A DNA stretch of 64,000 nt from Chryseobacterium taklimakanense (GTDB lineage: Bacteria > Bacteroidota > Bacteroidia > Flavobacteriales > Weeksellaceae), in NCBI RefSeq assembly GCF_900187185.1, contig NZ_LT906465.1, positions 2,604,001-2,668,000 on the forward strand, written 5' to 3'. This document shows, piece by piece, positions 1 to 8,919 of this stretch (position 1 is the first letter of the stretch; the number at the start of each line of letters is the position of its first letter). The position numbers and the translations under genes are program-made. Under the pieces are notes generated by a model. The model saw only the letters and a list, made by a program, of their open reading frames with translations, was not told the DNA's origin and did not search any database.

Positions 1-209
1 TAAATTCTGAACAACGTTTTCCTCGGATCCAGTTTCGCGAAGGTTTCGTCAAATTTTGACATTTCTTCCAACAGTTCAGTCACGTATTCCAACACATTCT
101 GTTGTGCTGCAGTGTAAAGTGTTTTGTTTTCGTTAAACCATTCGCGGTTGTTATTCTTTTCAAGTTTTTTCAGAAAACTGAGAGTTTCTTTTGTGATGGT
201 GGCGGACAT
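1..209 (-). CDS. DUF2461 family protein, N-terminal part, cut by window edge
   Basis: The reading frame opens at an ATG at 209 on the minus strand and runs off the left edge, so about 69 N-terminal residues are visible. They contain FLKKLEKNNNREWFNENK near residues 13-30, the pattern that opens the DUF2461 (TIGR02453) family. That family is cytosolic and of unknown function. The frame has no stop within the window. It is divergent from the helicase gene at 355, and the 145 bp between them must hold both promoters. Family assignment rests on the N-terminal motif only. Confidence 0.72.
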   Translation of the reverse strand, partial: MSATITKETLSFLKKLEKNNNREWFNENKTLYTAAQQNVLEYVTELLEEMSKFDETFAKLDPRKTLFRI

Positions 210-320
210 TTTATTCTTATTTATATCAAAATTAATAAAATTATCTCCTAAAAATTTGATTTACTTTTCTTTAACAAAAATTTAATAAAACACATCAAAA
301 TTTATCAAAAATAAAAAACG

Positions 321-328
321 TATCTTTG
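321..328 (+). promoter_or_regulatory. Putative -7 element of the helicase promoter
   Basis: TATCTTTG fits the Bacteroidetes -7 consensus TAnnTTTG and lies 26 bases before the helicase ATG. No convincing TTTG -33 element is visible at the usual distance. The rhlE gene at 6842-8092 has the same octamer upstream on the other strand. Confidence 0.5.
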
Positions 329-354
329 CCGCTGAATTATAGACGATCATTTAC

Positions 355-2037
355 ATGAATTTATTTACGGAGACCAACTTAAGTCCTGAAATCTTGAAGG
401 CAGTTGGCGATTTGGGCTTTGTGAGCCCTACAGAAATCCAAAAACAGACTATTCCTTTTATCTCTTCAGATATTCGCGATCTCATCGCACTTGCGCAGAC
501 AGGAACAGGCAAAACAGCAGCATTTTCGCTTCCGATTTTGGATATGATTGACGACGGGAGTCGCAAAATCCAATTATTGGTGCTGTGTCCTACACGAGAA
601 CTGTGTCTGCAGATTACCAAAGACATTAAAAATTATTCGAAATACCTTCCAAACATCAAAACCACAGCGGTGTATGGTGGAAGCAGCATTATGGAACAGA
701 TCCGTTCCCTTAAGGAAAAACCACAGATTATTGTGGGAACTCCGGGACGTGTCATCGACCTGATTAACAGAAAAGCGCTTGATTTTTCTGAAATTCACTG
801 GCTGGTTTTGGATGAGGCGGATGAAATGCTTTCCATGGGCTTCAAAGACGATTTGGAAACCATTTTAAGCGAAACACCGGAAACGAAACAAACCTTTCTT
901 TTCTCGGCAACGATGAATAAAGAGGTGGAAAGAATCTCAAAAAATTACCTTACCAAACCGCACAGAATTTCTGTGGGTTCTATCAATGAGGTGAAGAAAA
1001 ATATTTCCCACGAATTTTATGTGGTAGGTTACAGGCAGAAAAAAGAAGCATTGAAAAGATTAATCGATGCCAATCCGAACCAGTATTCCATCATTTTTTG
1101 CCGTACCAGAATGGAAACTCAGGAAATTGCAGATTTCCTGATGCAGAACGGGTATGCGGCGGATGCGCTTCACGGCGATTTGTCGCAGGCGCAAAGAGAT
1201 ACGGTAATGAAGAAATTCAGGCTGAAAAATATTGATATTCTGGTAGCGACTGACGTTGCGGCGAGAGGTTTGGATGTCAATTCGCTTACTCACGTCATAC
1301 ATTATTCATTGCCTGATGACCCGGAAGTTTTCGTTCACCGGAGCGGGAGAACCGGTAGAGCAGGGAAAGACGGTATCTCTATGGCTTTGATTAAACCTGA
1401 AGAAACCAGGAAACTGAAACAGATCAAGTCCGTCACGAAGATTGATATTACTGAAAAGCAAATCCCGACTGGTGATGAAATCATCAAAGCCCAGGTAGAA
1501 GGTGTCTTTGAAAGATTATTTACCGAGCATGAGGACTTCTTTACATTTGATGACGCTTTGATTCCGGATTTATCAGAATTTTCAAAAGAAGAACTGGTTC
1601 ACAAGTTACTTCAGTTGCAGTTGAGAGATCTTTCAATGTTCTACAAAGACAAAAAAGATTTGGCAGCCCATAAACTTTCAGACGAAAGAGATGTGCCGTC
1701 AAGCAGAAGTGAACGCAGGCGAGATGAAAGGGACGGAAGACGTGGCGACCGTGATGGCGGCAGAGACCGCGGCGGAAAACCAAGGCGCAAAAATGATAAT
1801 ATGACGCGTTTCTTCTTCAATCTTGGTAAGAGAGACAACCTGAAAAAAGTTGATATGCTCGACATCATCAACAAAGCAACCAAGAAAGCCAGAAAACGCC
1901 CCGATATCGGCGATATAGAAATCCTGGAAAAATTCTCATTCTTCGAAGTTGAAAAAGACTTTACAAATGAAATCCTGAACAATTTGAGTTCCATGAAATT
2001 CAAAGGAAAGGAAATGAGAGCTGAAGAAGCTAACTAA
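355..2037 (+). CDS. deaD: DEAD-box RNA helicase, DeaD/CsdA type, with DbpA-like RNA-binding C-terminus
   Basis: This is an ATP-dependent RNA helicase of 560 residues; the family remodels structured RNA and assists ribosome assembly, especially in the cold. All superfamily 2 motifs are present in order: the Q motif (GFVSPTEIQKQ), Walker A AQTGTGKT near 47-54, PTREL, TPGR, DEAD in LDEADEM, FSAT, and the C-terminal ARGLDV and HRSGRTGRAG. A linker rich in Arg, Gly and Asp around residues 445-480 resembles an RGG-type RNA-binding tail. After it comes a DbpA-type RNA-binding domain (TRFFFNLGKRDNLKK onward) that reaches the C-terminus. This domain order matches DeaD/CsdA more than RhlE. A single-gene transcript is likely, with a -7 box before it and a hairpin terminator right after it. 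Confidence 0.93.
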   Translation: MNLFTETNLSPEILKAVGDLGFVSPTEIQKQTIPFISSDIRDLIALAQTGTGKTAAFSLPILDMIDDGSRKIQLLVLCPTRELCLQITKDIKNYSKYLPNIKTTAVYGGSSIMEQIRSLKEKPQIIVGTPGRVIDLINRKALDFSEIHWLVLDEADEMLSMGFKDDLETILSETPETKQTFLFSATMNKEVERISKNYLTKPHRISVGSINEVKKNISHEFYVVGYRQKKEALKRLIDANPNQYSIIFCRTRMETQEIADFLMQNGYAADALHGDLSQAQRDTVMKKFRLKNIDILVATDVAARGLDVNSLTHVIHYSLPDDPEVFVHRSGRTGRAGKDGISMALIKPEETRKLKQIKSVTKIDITEKQIPTGDEIIKAQVEGVFERLFTEHEDFFTFDDALIPDLSEFSKEELVHKLLQLQLRDLSMFYKDKKDLAAHKLSDERDVPSSRSERRRDERDGRRGDRDGGRDRGGKPRRKNDNMTRFFFNLGKRDNLKKVDMLDIINKATKKARKRPDIGDIEILEKFSFFEVEKDFTNEILNNLSSMKFKGKEMRAEEAN

Positions 2038-2044
2038 ATCTTAA

Positions 2045-2073
2045 TACCGGCTTTTTTTAAGGCCGGTTTTTTG
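2045..2073 (+). terminator. Rho-independent terminator of the DEAD-box helicase gene
   Basis: ACCGGC (2046-2051) pairs with GCCGGT (2062-2067) and is followed by a T-run, eight bases after the helicase stop codon. Confidence 0.8.
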
Positions 2074-2172
2074 TGCTTTTATTCCAATGTTAACAAAAAT
2101 TAATATCCAAATAAAAAAGTTTGGCGGCATTATACGGATATTTGCAAACCTAAAAAATAACAACAACTTAAG

Positions 2173-2811
2173 ATGGGAATAGGTAATATTTTCAAGGCAT
2201 TTCAGCCAAAAGACAAAGTTTTTTTTGTATTATTTGAAGAGGTTGCAAGTAACCTTGTAAAGATGTCGAAAGAATTTCACGAAGGCCTTATCGACTTCGA
2301 TCTGAATGATGATACGCTTCTAAAAAAAATGAGTGATTACGAACACAAGATGGACGATCTTACCCATGAGATTTTTGTTCAGCTTGGTGAAAACTTCATT
2401 ACTCCGTTCGATAGGGAAGATATCAATTACCTGGCTTCCGGGCTGGATGATATTGCAGACTATATTTTTTCATCAGCCAAATATATTTTCCTCTACAAAA
2501 CTCCTGAGGTCAAAGAATTTTCAGAATTTTCACTGCTGATTCACAAATCTTGTGTGGAACTGCAGAACGCAATCCACAACCTGAACGGATTCAAAAACCC
2601 GGCTGAGGTTAAAGAATCATGTATTAAAATCAACTCATTTGAAAATATTGCAGATGATGTGCTGAGCCAGGCTTTGGTAAAACTTTTCGAATCCAATGAC
2701 CCTATAAATATCATTAAAGTAAAAGACGTATTGGAGTATCTTGAGATCGTGACCGATAAGGCGGAGGATGTGGCCAACACCATCGAAAATATCGTCATCA
2801 AATACGCTTAA
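2173..2811 (+). CDS. DUF47 / PhoU-like accessory protein of the phosphate transporter
   Basis: A 212-residue cytosolic all-helical protein of the DUF47 (PhoU-like) family. It is rich in acidic and Lys residues, has no membrane segments, and has the spaced E/DxxxD pattern expected of a PhoU fold (YEHKMDDLTHEIF near 55-67 and a second one near the C-terminus, VTDKAEDVANTIENI). Genes of this family sit directly before pit transporter genes and are thought to regulate or gate Pit. Here the pit gene follows after 23 bp, so the two are almost certainly co-transcribed. The fold assignment is from sequence pattern; the regulatory role is family knowledge. Confidence 0.9.
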   Translation: MGIGNIFKAFQPKDKVFFVLFEEVASNLVKMSKEFHEGLIDFDLNDDTLLKKMSDYEHKMDDLTHEIFVQLGENFITPFDREDINYLASGLDDIADYIFSSAKYIFLYKTPEVKEFSEFSLLIHKSCVELQNAIHNLNGFKNPAEVKESCIKINSFENIADDVLSQALVKLFESNDPINIIKVKDVLEYLEIVTDKAEDVANTIENIVIKYA

Positions 2812-2834
2812 TTATTTTTAACAAAACATTATAG

Positions 2835-3980
2835 ATGGATTTTCCTCTGTTATTAATCATTATTATTGGGCTTGCGCTTATTTTTGACTTTATCAACGGG
2901 TTTCATGATGCGGCGAATTCAATTGCAACCATAGTTTCCACAAAGGTGCTTACACCTTTTCAGGCGGTGGTTTGGGCAGCTTTATGGAATTTTGCGGCAT
3001 TCTTCGTAGCGATGTATATCATCGGGGAATTTAAAATTGGTAATACCATTGCCAAAACCGTGAATGAAGATTTCATCAACCTCGAAGTGATATTTTCAGG
3101 ACTTATCGCAGCGATTTTCTGGAACCTTCTTACCTGGTGGTTCGGTATACCTTCATCATCATCACATACATTGATTGGTGGCTTCCTTGGAGCTGCTCTA
3201 ATGCATGCTTTGATGCTGGATTACAACGCAGTAGCGACTGCTCACCCAGATTATAACGTCTTTCAGAACTTAGGCGAGGCCTTTCAGAAGCTCTTTACCC
3301 AAAGTGTCGTAAAATACGAAAAAGTAATTCCGATTTTCCTTTTCATATTTATGGCGCCGATCATCGGGATGATAGTTTCGGTAATTATTACCTTAATTAT
3401 TGTAAATATTTCTAAAAATACTAACCCTCACAAAGCCGACAGCCAGTTCAAGAAATGGCAGCTGTTTTCATCGGCGCTCTTCAGTTTGGGTCACGGTTTG
3501 AATGATGCACAGAAGGTTATGGGTATCATCGGTGCTGCGGTAATCTACTACCACGTAACGATGATTGGTGGCAATGATCCTTACGCGATGATGGAATCAT
3601 CGGAACGTTTCAAGTATTTCTCCACAGACTATATTTGGGTTCCGTTTGTGTCCTTCCTGGCTATTGGATTGGGGACTATGAGCGGCGGCTGGAAGATTGT
3701 AAAGACCATGGGTACCAGGATAACGAAAGTAACACCGCTTGAAGGTGTAAGCGCGGAAACTGCCGGTGCTATTACACTTTTCCTGACCGATCACCTGGGG
3801 ATCCCGGTTTCTACAACGCACACCATTACCGGTTCCATTATCGGTGTTGGTTTGACTAAAAGGGTTTCCGCAGTTCGCTGGGGAGTTACTGTAAGTTTGC
3901 TTTGGGCGTGGATTCTTACCATCCCGGTGAGTGCGATAATCGCTGCGGTTACTTACCTTTTGGTAACAGCTTTCACTTAA
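2835..3980 (+). CDS. pit: Low-affinity inorganic phosphate transporter (Pit/PiT family)
   Basis: An inner-membrane phosphate:cation symporter of 381 residues with about ten hydrophobic segments. The N-terminal repeat carries the PiT signature around FDFINGFHDAANSIAT (residues 17-32), and the second repeat carries the counterpart FSLGHGLNDAQKVMG near 216-230. Both halves contain the conserved GIPSSSSHTLIGG and GIPVSTTHTITGS loops, the hallmark of the inverted-repeat PiT fold. It follows the DUF47 gene in the same operon and is closed by a hairpin at 4004-4034. Substrate is inferred from family; some PiT members also move metal-phosphate complexes. Confidence 0.94.
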   Translation: MDFPLLLIIIIGLALIFDFINGFHDAANSIATIVSTKVLTPFQAVVWAALWNFAAFFVAMYIIGEFKIGNTIAKTVNEDFINLEVIFSGLIAAIFWNLLTWWFGIPSSSSHTLIGGFLGAALMHALMLDYNAVATAHPDYNVFQNLGEAFQKLFTQSVVKYEKVIPIFLFIFMAPIIGMIVSVIITLIIVNISKNTNPHKADSQFKKWQLFSSALFSLGHGLNDAQKVMGIIGAAVIYYHVTMIGGNDPYAMMESSERFKYFSTDYIWVPFVSFLAIGLGTMSGGWKIVKTMGTRITKVTPLEGVSAETAGAITLFLTDHLGIPVSTTHTITGSIIGVGLTKRVSAVRWGVTVSLLWAWILTIPVSAIIAAVTYLLVTAFT

Positions 3981-4003
3981 TAAAAACCATTTAAATCTTA
4001 TAC

Positions 4004-4034
4004 AAAACCATTTCTCCGGAGGTGGTTTTTTATT
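4004..4034 (+). terminator. Terminator of the DUF47-pit operon
   Basis: AAAACCA (4004-4010) pairs with TGGTTTT (4023-4029), an inner CTCC/GGAG pair extends the stem, and a T-rich tail follows. Confidence 0.75.
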
Positions 4035-4066
4035 TTATTAAATTTTAGAAAACGCCCAATTAATCA

Positions 4067-4074
4067 TATTTTTG
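4067..4074 (+). promoter_or_regulatory. Putative -7 element for the polyprenyl synthase operon
   Basis: TATTTTTG matches TAnnTTTG and ends 16 bases before the ATG at 4091. No clear -33 TTTG is present at 17-21 bases upstream. Confidence 0.5.
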
Positions 4075-4090
4075 CATTTAAACATTTTTT

Positions 4091-5062
4091 ATGGAGTTTT
4101 TAGACCACTATCAGGAAACCGTTGCTAAGGCAATAGAAAAATATACCTTTAAAAATAAGCCCGCAGAATTATATGAGCCGATGAATTACATCATCAGCCA
4201 CGGCGGTAAAAGGCTGCGCCCGATTATGGTTTTAATGGCTAATGATTTATTTGGCGGCAATACTGAAAAAGCGATCAAACCGGCTCTTGCCATCGAATAT
4301 TTTCACAATTTCACACTCATTCACGATGATATTATGGATGAAGCGCCGCTGCGCAGAAACAAACCAACAATTCATACGATTCACGGAATCAATATTGGAA
4401 TTCTTTCCGGCGACGCATTGCTGATAAAGGCTTACCAGTTTTTTGAGGATTTGGAGCCTGAACTGTTTAAAAAATGTGTTAAGATTTTCTCCGAAACCGG
4501 TGCTGTTCTGTGTGAAGGCCAGCAAATGGACGTCAATTTCGAGACGGATAATAATGTGACTTACGACGATTATATCCAGATGATTACTAATAAAACCGGC
4601 GTTTTGAGTGCGGCGTCTTTTAAAATTGGCGCTTTGATTGCGGGAGCATCTGATCAAGATGCTGAAGCCCTTTATAATTTCGGTAAGCACATTGGAATCG
4701 CCTTCCAGATCATGGATGACTATCTGGATGTATATGGAGATATGGAACAGTTTGGTAAGAGACAGGCCGGCGATATTTATGAAAATAAGAAAACGGTACT
4801 TTATCTTCTCGCATTGGAGCAGGCTACCGAAGAGGAAAGAGCGGAGCTAAAATATTGGTATTCTAAAAAAATAGATAATGTCGATAAAGTTCACAGCGTC
4901 ATTAATATTTTCAGACGCACGAAAATCGATGAAAAAGTTCTTAGACTGATTCAAAAACACAATGAAATCGGACAGGATTACCTGAACAAAATCAATTTGC
5001 CGGAAGAAAAGAAAAGACCGTTTATCGAGCTTGCCAATTACCTTTTACGCAGAGAATCTTAA
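4091..5062 (+). CDS. Trans-polyprenyl diphosphate synthase
   Basis: A 323-residue cytosolic prenyltransferase that chains isopentenyl diphosphate units onto an allylic primer. It has GGKRLRP at 38-44, the first aspartate-rich motif DDIMD at 79-83 followed by RR, GQQMD at 143-147 and the second motif DDYLD at 209-213. These give the full catalytic set of the IspA/IspB/IdsA fold. Product chain length cannot be read safely from sequence; in flavobacteria this protein probably makes the side chain of menaquinone or a related polyprenyl carrier. The next gene starts on the base after its stop codon, so translation of the two is coupled. Confidence 0.92.
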   Translation: MEFLDHYQETVAKAIEKYTFKNKPAELYEPMNYIISHGGKRLRPIMVLMANDLFGGNTEKAIKPALAIEYFHNFTLIHDDIMDEAPLRRNKPTIHTIHGINIGILSGDALLIKAYQFFEDLEPELFKKCVKIFSETGAVLCEGQQMDVNFETDNNVTYDDYIQMITNKTGVLSAASFKIGALIAGASDQDAEALYNFGKHIGIAFQIMDDYLDVYGDMEQFGKRQAGDIYENKKTVLYLLALEQATEEERAELKYWYSKKIDNVDKVHSVINIFRRTKIDEKVLRLIQKHNEIGQDYLNKINLPEEKKRPFIELANYLLRRES

Positions 5063-6022
5063 ATGAAGTTCCGGACAGAAGTAAATATTGCTGATTCTGA
5101 AGAGAAAATTGAAATTAATGATAAAATTTTCTCAATCGGTTCATGTTTTTCGTCGGAGATTTCTGCGCTTTTGGCAAACGGGCAGCTGCGGTCTCTCAAC
5201 AATCCGTTTGGAACCATATTCAATCCTTACAGCATCAATGTTGCGGTTAAAAAACTTCACGATTCTGAATTTTATACAGAGAATGATCTGATAACGTACC
5301 ATGAGCAGGTAATTTCGCTGGATCACCATACCAGTTTCAATTCCGCTTTCACGCACAAAACTTTGGAGAAAATCAATTCGGGGATTGAGGAAGGGAACCT
5401 TTTTCTGCAATCGGCGAAATGGGTCATTGTGACTTACGGAACTGCTTTCATCCACGAATTTTTGCCGAAGAATAAACTCGTGGCCAACTGCCATAAGATT
5501 CCGGGGAAATTCTTTGAAAAAAGACTTCTCACCAACAAGGAAATTTCAAATTCCATTCGTGATACCATTCTGAATTTAAAGGACATTTGTCCTCAGGATG
5601 TTCAGATTCTGTTCACCCTTTCCCCCGTTCGCCACACCAAAGACGGCATGGTGGAAAACACTTTGAGCAAAGCAAAATTGATTTCGGCGATTCACGAAGT
5701 CATTCCAGATTTTGAAAACTGCCAGTATTTGCCGGTTTACGAAATCATGATGGACGATCTGCGGGATTACCGTTTTTATAAAGAAGACATGATCCATCCG
5801 AGTTCTCAGGCGGTGAATTATATTTTTGAAAAATTCGGAAATGCCTTTTTTTCTGATGAAACCATGGATTTTATTGAGGAAAATTTTAAAATACACCAGG
5901 CTTTACAGCATAAGCCTGCTGATGAAACCAATGCAAAATACCAGGAATTTCTTGAAAACCTGAAAGGCAGAATCGCATTGCAGCAAACGAAAGTGAAACA
6001 CAAAATATTTACTCAATACTGA
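5063..6022 (+). CDS. GSCFA domain protein
   Basis: A 319-residue protein with the family-naming motif around SIGSCFSSEI (residues 24-33). A C-terminal block with DMIHPSSQAVNYI is the region where SGNH-hydrolase-like folds place their Asp/His pair. GSCFA is a Bacteroidetes-rich family related to GDSL/SGNH esterases; the substrate is unknown. No signal peptide is seen, so it is probably cytosolic. It starts on the base after the polyprenyl synthase stop, and the TatD gene follows after 7 bp, so it lies in the middle of a three-gene operon. The hydrolase idea is inference from fold similarity. Confidence 0.88.
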   Translation: MKFRTEVNIADSEEKIEINDKIFSIGSCFSSEISALLANGQLRSLNNPFGTIFNPYSINVAVKKLHDSEFYTENDLITYHEQVISLDHHTSFNSAFTHKTLEKINSGIEEGNLFLQSAKWVIVTYGTAFIHEFLPKNKLVANCHKIPGKFFEKRLLTNKEISNSIRDTILNLKDICPQDVQILFTLSPVRHTKDGMVENTLSKAKLISAIHEVIPDFENCQYLPVYEIMMDDLRDYRFYKEDMIHPSSQAVNYIFEKFGNAFFSDETMDFIEENFKIHQALQHKPADETNAKYQEFLENLKGRIALQQTKVKHKIFTQY

Positions 6023-6029
6023 GTTTATT

Positions 6030-6797
6030 ATGATCGACACCCACACCCACTTATATTCCGAGGAATTCGACGGCGACCGTTCGGAAATGATTCAGCGCGC
6101 TTTAGACAAAGGAATTTCTAAATTTTTCCTTCCCGCGATCGATTCCGGATATCACGAAAATATGCTCACTTTGGAAAGTGATTATCCTGGCAAAATCTTC
6201 GCAATGATGGGTCTTCACCCAACGTATGTAAAGCCGGAAACCTGGGAAAATGAACTGCAAATTGTCGAAAATTACCTGAAGCAGCGGAAATTTTGCGCAG
6301 TTGGCGAGATCGGGATTGATTTATATTGGGATAAAACCACTTTGGACATTCAGACTAAAGCCTTTGAGCAGCAAATAGATTGGGCGATGGCTTACGACCT
6401 GCCAATCGTCATTCACACGCGCGAAAGTTTTGATGAGGTTTTCGAAGTTTTGGAAAGAAAAAAACACCCGAAACTGCGCGGTATTTTCCACTGTTTTTCA
6501 GGGAGTTTAGATCATGCAAAACACGCCATTGATTTGAATTTTCTTTTGGGAATCGGTGGAGTAGTGACCTTTAAAAACGGAAAAATCGACCAGTTTCTGC
6601 ACGAAATTCCGTTAGAAAAAATCGTTTTGGAAACCGATTCGCCTTACCTCGCACCGGTTCCGCACCGTGGAAAACGCAACGAAAGTGCTTATCTCGATTT
6701 GGTTGTCGGAAAACTCGTGGATATTTATAAAAAAGATTTTGCGGAAATCGACCGCATCACCACCGAAAATGCCGAGAAAATCTTTCAGCAACATTAA
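6030..6797 (+). CDS. tatD: TatD family metal-dependent DNase/hydrolase
   Basis: A 255-residue TIM-barrel metallohydrolase. It starts with IDTHTHLY (metal-binding His5 and His7), has GEIGIDLYWD with the metal-bridging Glu, IVIHTRESFDEV and IFHCFSG with further His ligands, and LETDSPYL with the last Asp. These are all the TatD family motifs in order, at normal length. Members act as 3'-5' exonucleases or deoxyribonucleases in DNA repair and RNA quality control. It is the last gene of the operon started at 4091 and converges with rhlE, with a palindromic repeat between the two stops. Confidence 0.92.
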   Translation: MIDTHTHLYSEEFDGDRSEMIQRALDKGISKFFLPAIDSGYHENMLTLESDYPGKIFAMMGLHPTYVKPETWENELQIVENYLKQRKFCAVGEIGIDLYWDKTTLDIQTKAFEQQIDWAMAYDLPIVIHTRESFDEVFEVLERKKHPKLRGIFHCFSGSLDHAKHAIDLNFLLGIGGVVTFKNGKIDQFLHEIPLEKIVLETDSPYLAPVPHRGKRNESAYLDLVVGKLVDIYKKDFAEIDRITTENAEKIFQQH

Positions 6798-6838
6798 ATT
6801 GCCACAAATGCACAAATGATCCGTGAATTCGTGGCAAT
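6798..6838. repeat. Palindromic intergenic element between converging genes
   Basis: ATTGCCAC (6798-6805) is an exact inverted repeat of GTGGCAAT (6831-6838), with a 25-base centre. It fills nearly the whole space between the stops of tatD and rhlE and could end transcription from both sides. It lacks a classical T-run, and the wording (GCCAC...GTGGC around a GAATTCGTG centre) looks like a dispersed repeat rather than a simple terminator. Confidence 0.6.
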
Positions 6839-6841
6839 GAA

Positions 6842-8092
6842 TTATTTCTTCCTGAAAAATCCTTTATTTTTCGGCTTTTTGAAACTGATGGTTTCTTTGG
6901 TTTGCGGTTTCGGTTTCGGCGTGAAAGGCTTATTGTTGCTGTCTCTTTTCTGCACCACCAAATCGTCGGTATGAAATGGATGGTCCTTTACCACCGGGAT
7001 TTTTTTACCAATCAGTTTTTCGGTATTTTTTAAATTGATTAAATCCAGGCCGTCCACAAAAGAGATGGAACTGCCCTCATTACCGGCTCTGCCGGTTCTT
7101 CCGATGCGGTGAACGTAGGTTTCTGAAACGTCGGAAAGTTCAAAATTAATCACGTGTTTCAACTCGTCTATGTCGATGCCGCGTGCTGCAATATCCGTCG
7201 CGACCAAAATTCTCGTTTTGCCGGATTTAAAATTGGTTAAAGCGTTCTGCCTTTGGTTTTGGGATTTATTTCCATGGATGGCCTCGGCGGAAATCTTTTC
7301 TTTCTGCAGTTTGCGCGCAATTTTGTCTGCACCGTGTTTGGTTCTCGCAAAAACCAGCACAGATTCATCGATGTGGTTTTTCAAAATATGCGTGAGCAAA
7401 TCCAGTTTATTTTCTTTTTCAACGAAATAAACGGACTGCTGGATGGTGTCCGCAGTAGAGGAAACCGGCGTCACCGAAACTTTCACCGGGTTCGTGAGCA
7501 TCGAATTGGCAAGTTCCTGAATTTCTTTTGGAAATGTGGCGGAGAAAAATAAAGTCTGTCTTTTTTGCGGCAAAAGTTTCACCACTCGTTTCACATCGTG
7601 CACAAAACCCATGTCGAGCATCCGGTCGGCTTCATCGAGTACAAAAATTTCAAGATTTTTTAGTGAAATGATGCCTTGTGAAATAAAATCCAGCAGCCTT
7701 CCCGGCGTCGCCACCAAGATATCGACGCCCCTCTTCAGTGCATTTTCCTGGGCGCCCTGTTTCACGCCGCCGAAGATCGCCAAAGTTCGCAGCGGAAGAT
7801 TGGCGCCGTACGCTTTGAAGCTTTCTTCAATCTGAATTGCCAGTTCTCGGGTTGGCGTTAGGATTAAGGCTTTTATCTGGTTGTTCCTGATGTTTTTCTG
7901 ATGAAGATTTTGCAGGATGGGGATGGCGAAAGCGGCGGTTTTGCCGGTTCCGGTTTGTGCGGTTCCCAATAAATCTTTTCCTTCTAAAATTGACGGGACA
8001 GACTGTTCCTGAATGGGTGTAGGTCTTTCGTAACCTTCCTTTTGAAGCGCATCGAGGATGGGCTTAATAAGTTTTAATTCGGTAAATAACAA
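6842..8092 (-). CDS. rhlE: DEAD-box RNA helicase, RhlE type
   Basis: A 416-residue ATP-dependent RNA helicase. In order it shows the Q motif (GYERPTPIQEQ), Walker A AQTGTGKT, PTRELAIQ, TPGRLLD, DEAD in LDEADRMLDMGF, FSATF, VLVFARTK, ARGID and HRIGRTGRAG. The C-terminus after about residue 370 is short, Lys-rich and disordered (KPKPQTKE, FKKPKNKGFFRKK). This matches RhlE and lacks the DbpA-type domain seen in the helicase at 355. It is monocistronic and converges with tatD. The untranslated leader may be about 130 bases if the -7 box at 8228-8235 is used, which is common for cold-induced helicases. Confidence 0.93.
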   Translation of the reverse strand: MLFTELKLIKPILDALQKEGYERPTPIQEQSVPSILEGKDLLGTAQTGTGKTAAFAIPILQNLHQKNIRNNQIKALILTPTRELAIQIEESFKAYGANLPLRTLAIFGGVKQGAQENALKRGVDILVATPGRLLDFISQGIISLKNLEIFVLDEADRMLDMGFVHDVKRVVKLLPQKRQTLFFSATFPKEIQELANSMLTNPVKVSVTPVSSTADTIQQSVYFVEKENKLDLLTHILKNHIDESVLVFARTKHGADKIARKLQKEKISAEAIHGNKSQNQRQNALTNFKSGKTRILVATDIAARGIDIDELKHVINFELSDVSETYVHRIGRTGRAGNEGSSISFVDGLDLINLKNTEKLIGKKIPVVKDHPFHTDDLVVQKRDSNNKPFTPKPKPQTKETISFKKPKNKGFFRKK

Positions 8093-8227
8093 ATGTATAA
8101 GTTTAAAAAATGTGTGCGGGCGAAACCTTCTGTTTCAACATTTTTTCAGCAGTTGGAAGCGTTATTTAGGGTTCCAAGACCTAACAACGCTCACGAATTT
8201 GGCCAAAGAATGCCGCGAAATATGGCA

Positions 8228-8235
8228 CAAAGATA
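8228..8235 (-). promoter_or_regulatory. Putative -7 element for rhlE
   Basis: On the minus strand this reads TATCTTTG, a match to TAnnTTTG, about 136 bases before the rhlE ATG. No -33 TTTG is seen at the right distance, so the call is tentative. The 8093-8345 stretch holds nothing else recognisable. Confidence 0.4.
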
Positions 8236-8345
8236 ATGTTTTATTTTGTTATTGTGCTGAGTTTACGTTGTGTGGCAGTCGCAGAAGATTGGCTCGTGAC
8301 CTTTTTCCCGAAATATGTTGAAACCTGTTGTAAAAGCTAACCGAA

Positions 8346-8828
8346 TTACTTCACTTTTGTCCAGGTCTGTGTTTTGCGCAGATTTTCAAGGAACATCCAC
8401 AGTTCGGCGAGCTCATCAGTGCCGTTCTTTCCGTAATCTTCCACTTTTGTCACGGTCCCGTCTTTAAAAGTTACCGTAAGATATGAGGTTGGCAAATCGG
8501 TCACATTGCGGTTTCCATATTTTGCATTAAGGGATTTTATATTAATCTTATTAAGCATCTTAATCAAAGTATTATAGTCTTCCTGCCGGATGGTAGAGGT
8601 AAAATTTCCTTCTTTTTCTTTTGAAAAATCATCTTTGCTGCGACCTTCTTCAAACGTGAAATGTTCGGCTTCAATGACGGTGGTGCGGTCGGGATTGATG
8701 GTCAGTTTAAACATCGGGCAGAATCCGAAACATGCTCCGGCTTCGTACTGTATTTTTGTGTAATTGTTTTTTGCTACAGTACAGGAGGTGAATAGTAATC
8801 CTAAAGAAAGGGCTAAAAAAAATTTCAT
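8346..8828 (-). CDS. DUF6438 lipoprotein
   Basis: A small secreted lipoprotein of about 160 residues. The ATG at 8828 is chosen because it places MKFFLALSLGLLFTSC at the N-terminus, a lipoprotein signal with the lipobox Cys at residue 16; an upstream in-frame ATG at 8855 would add nine charged residues before it. The mature part begins with YEAGACFGFCPMFKLTI, the GaCfGxCP-type motif that opens DUF6438, a Bacteroidetes family of unknown function. Two Cys in that motif may form a disulfide. It stands alone between rhlE and obgE on the same strand. Confidence 0.82.
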   Translation of the reverse strand: MKFFLALSLGLLFTSCTVAKNNYTKIQYEAGACFGFCPMFKLTINPDRTTVIEAEHFTFEEGRSKDDFSKEKEGNFTSTIRQEDYNTLIKMLNKINIKSLNAKYGNRNVTDLPTSYLTVTFKDGTVTKVEDYGKNGTDELAELWMFLENLRKTQTWTKVK

Positions 8829-8919
8829 AATTTTAATTTTATGCTTGCAATCCAATAACCATTCCTAAAATAAAACAGACCTGAAATTTCAAGTCTGTAA
8901 TATGATATTTCTTCTAAAA

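Noticed and set aside
2120-2144. Promoter for the DUF47-pit operon (TTTGG at 2120 and GATATTTG at 2137)
   Set aside because: The -7 box has a wrong first base and the spacing of about 13 bases is too short for the Bacteroidetes consensus.
8058-8321. Plus-strand open frame overlapping the start of rhlE
   Set aside because: It begins inside the rhlE coding sequence on the other strand and contains the putative rhlE promoter; residue composition is not protein-like.
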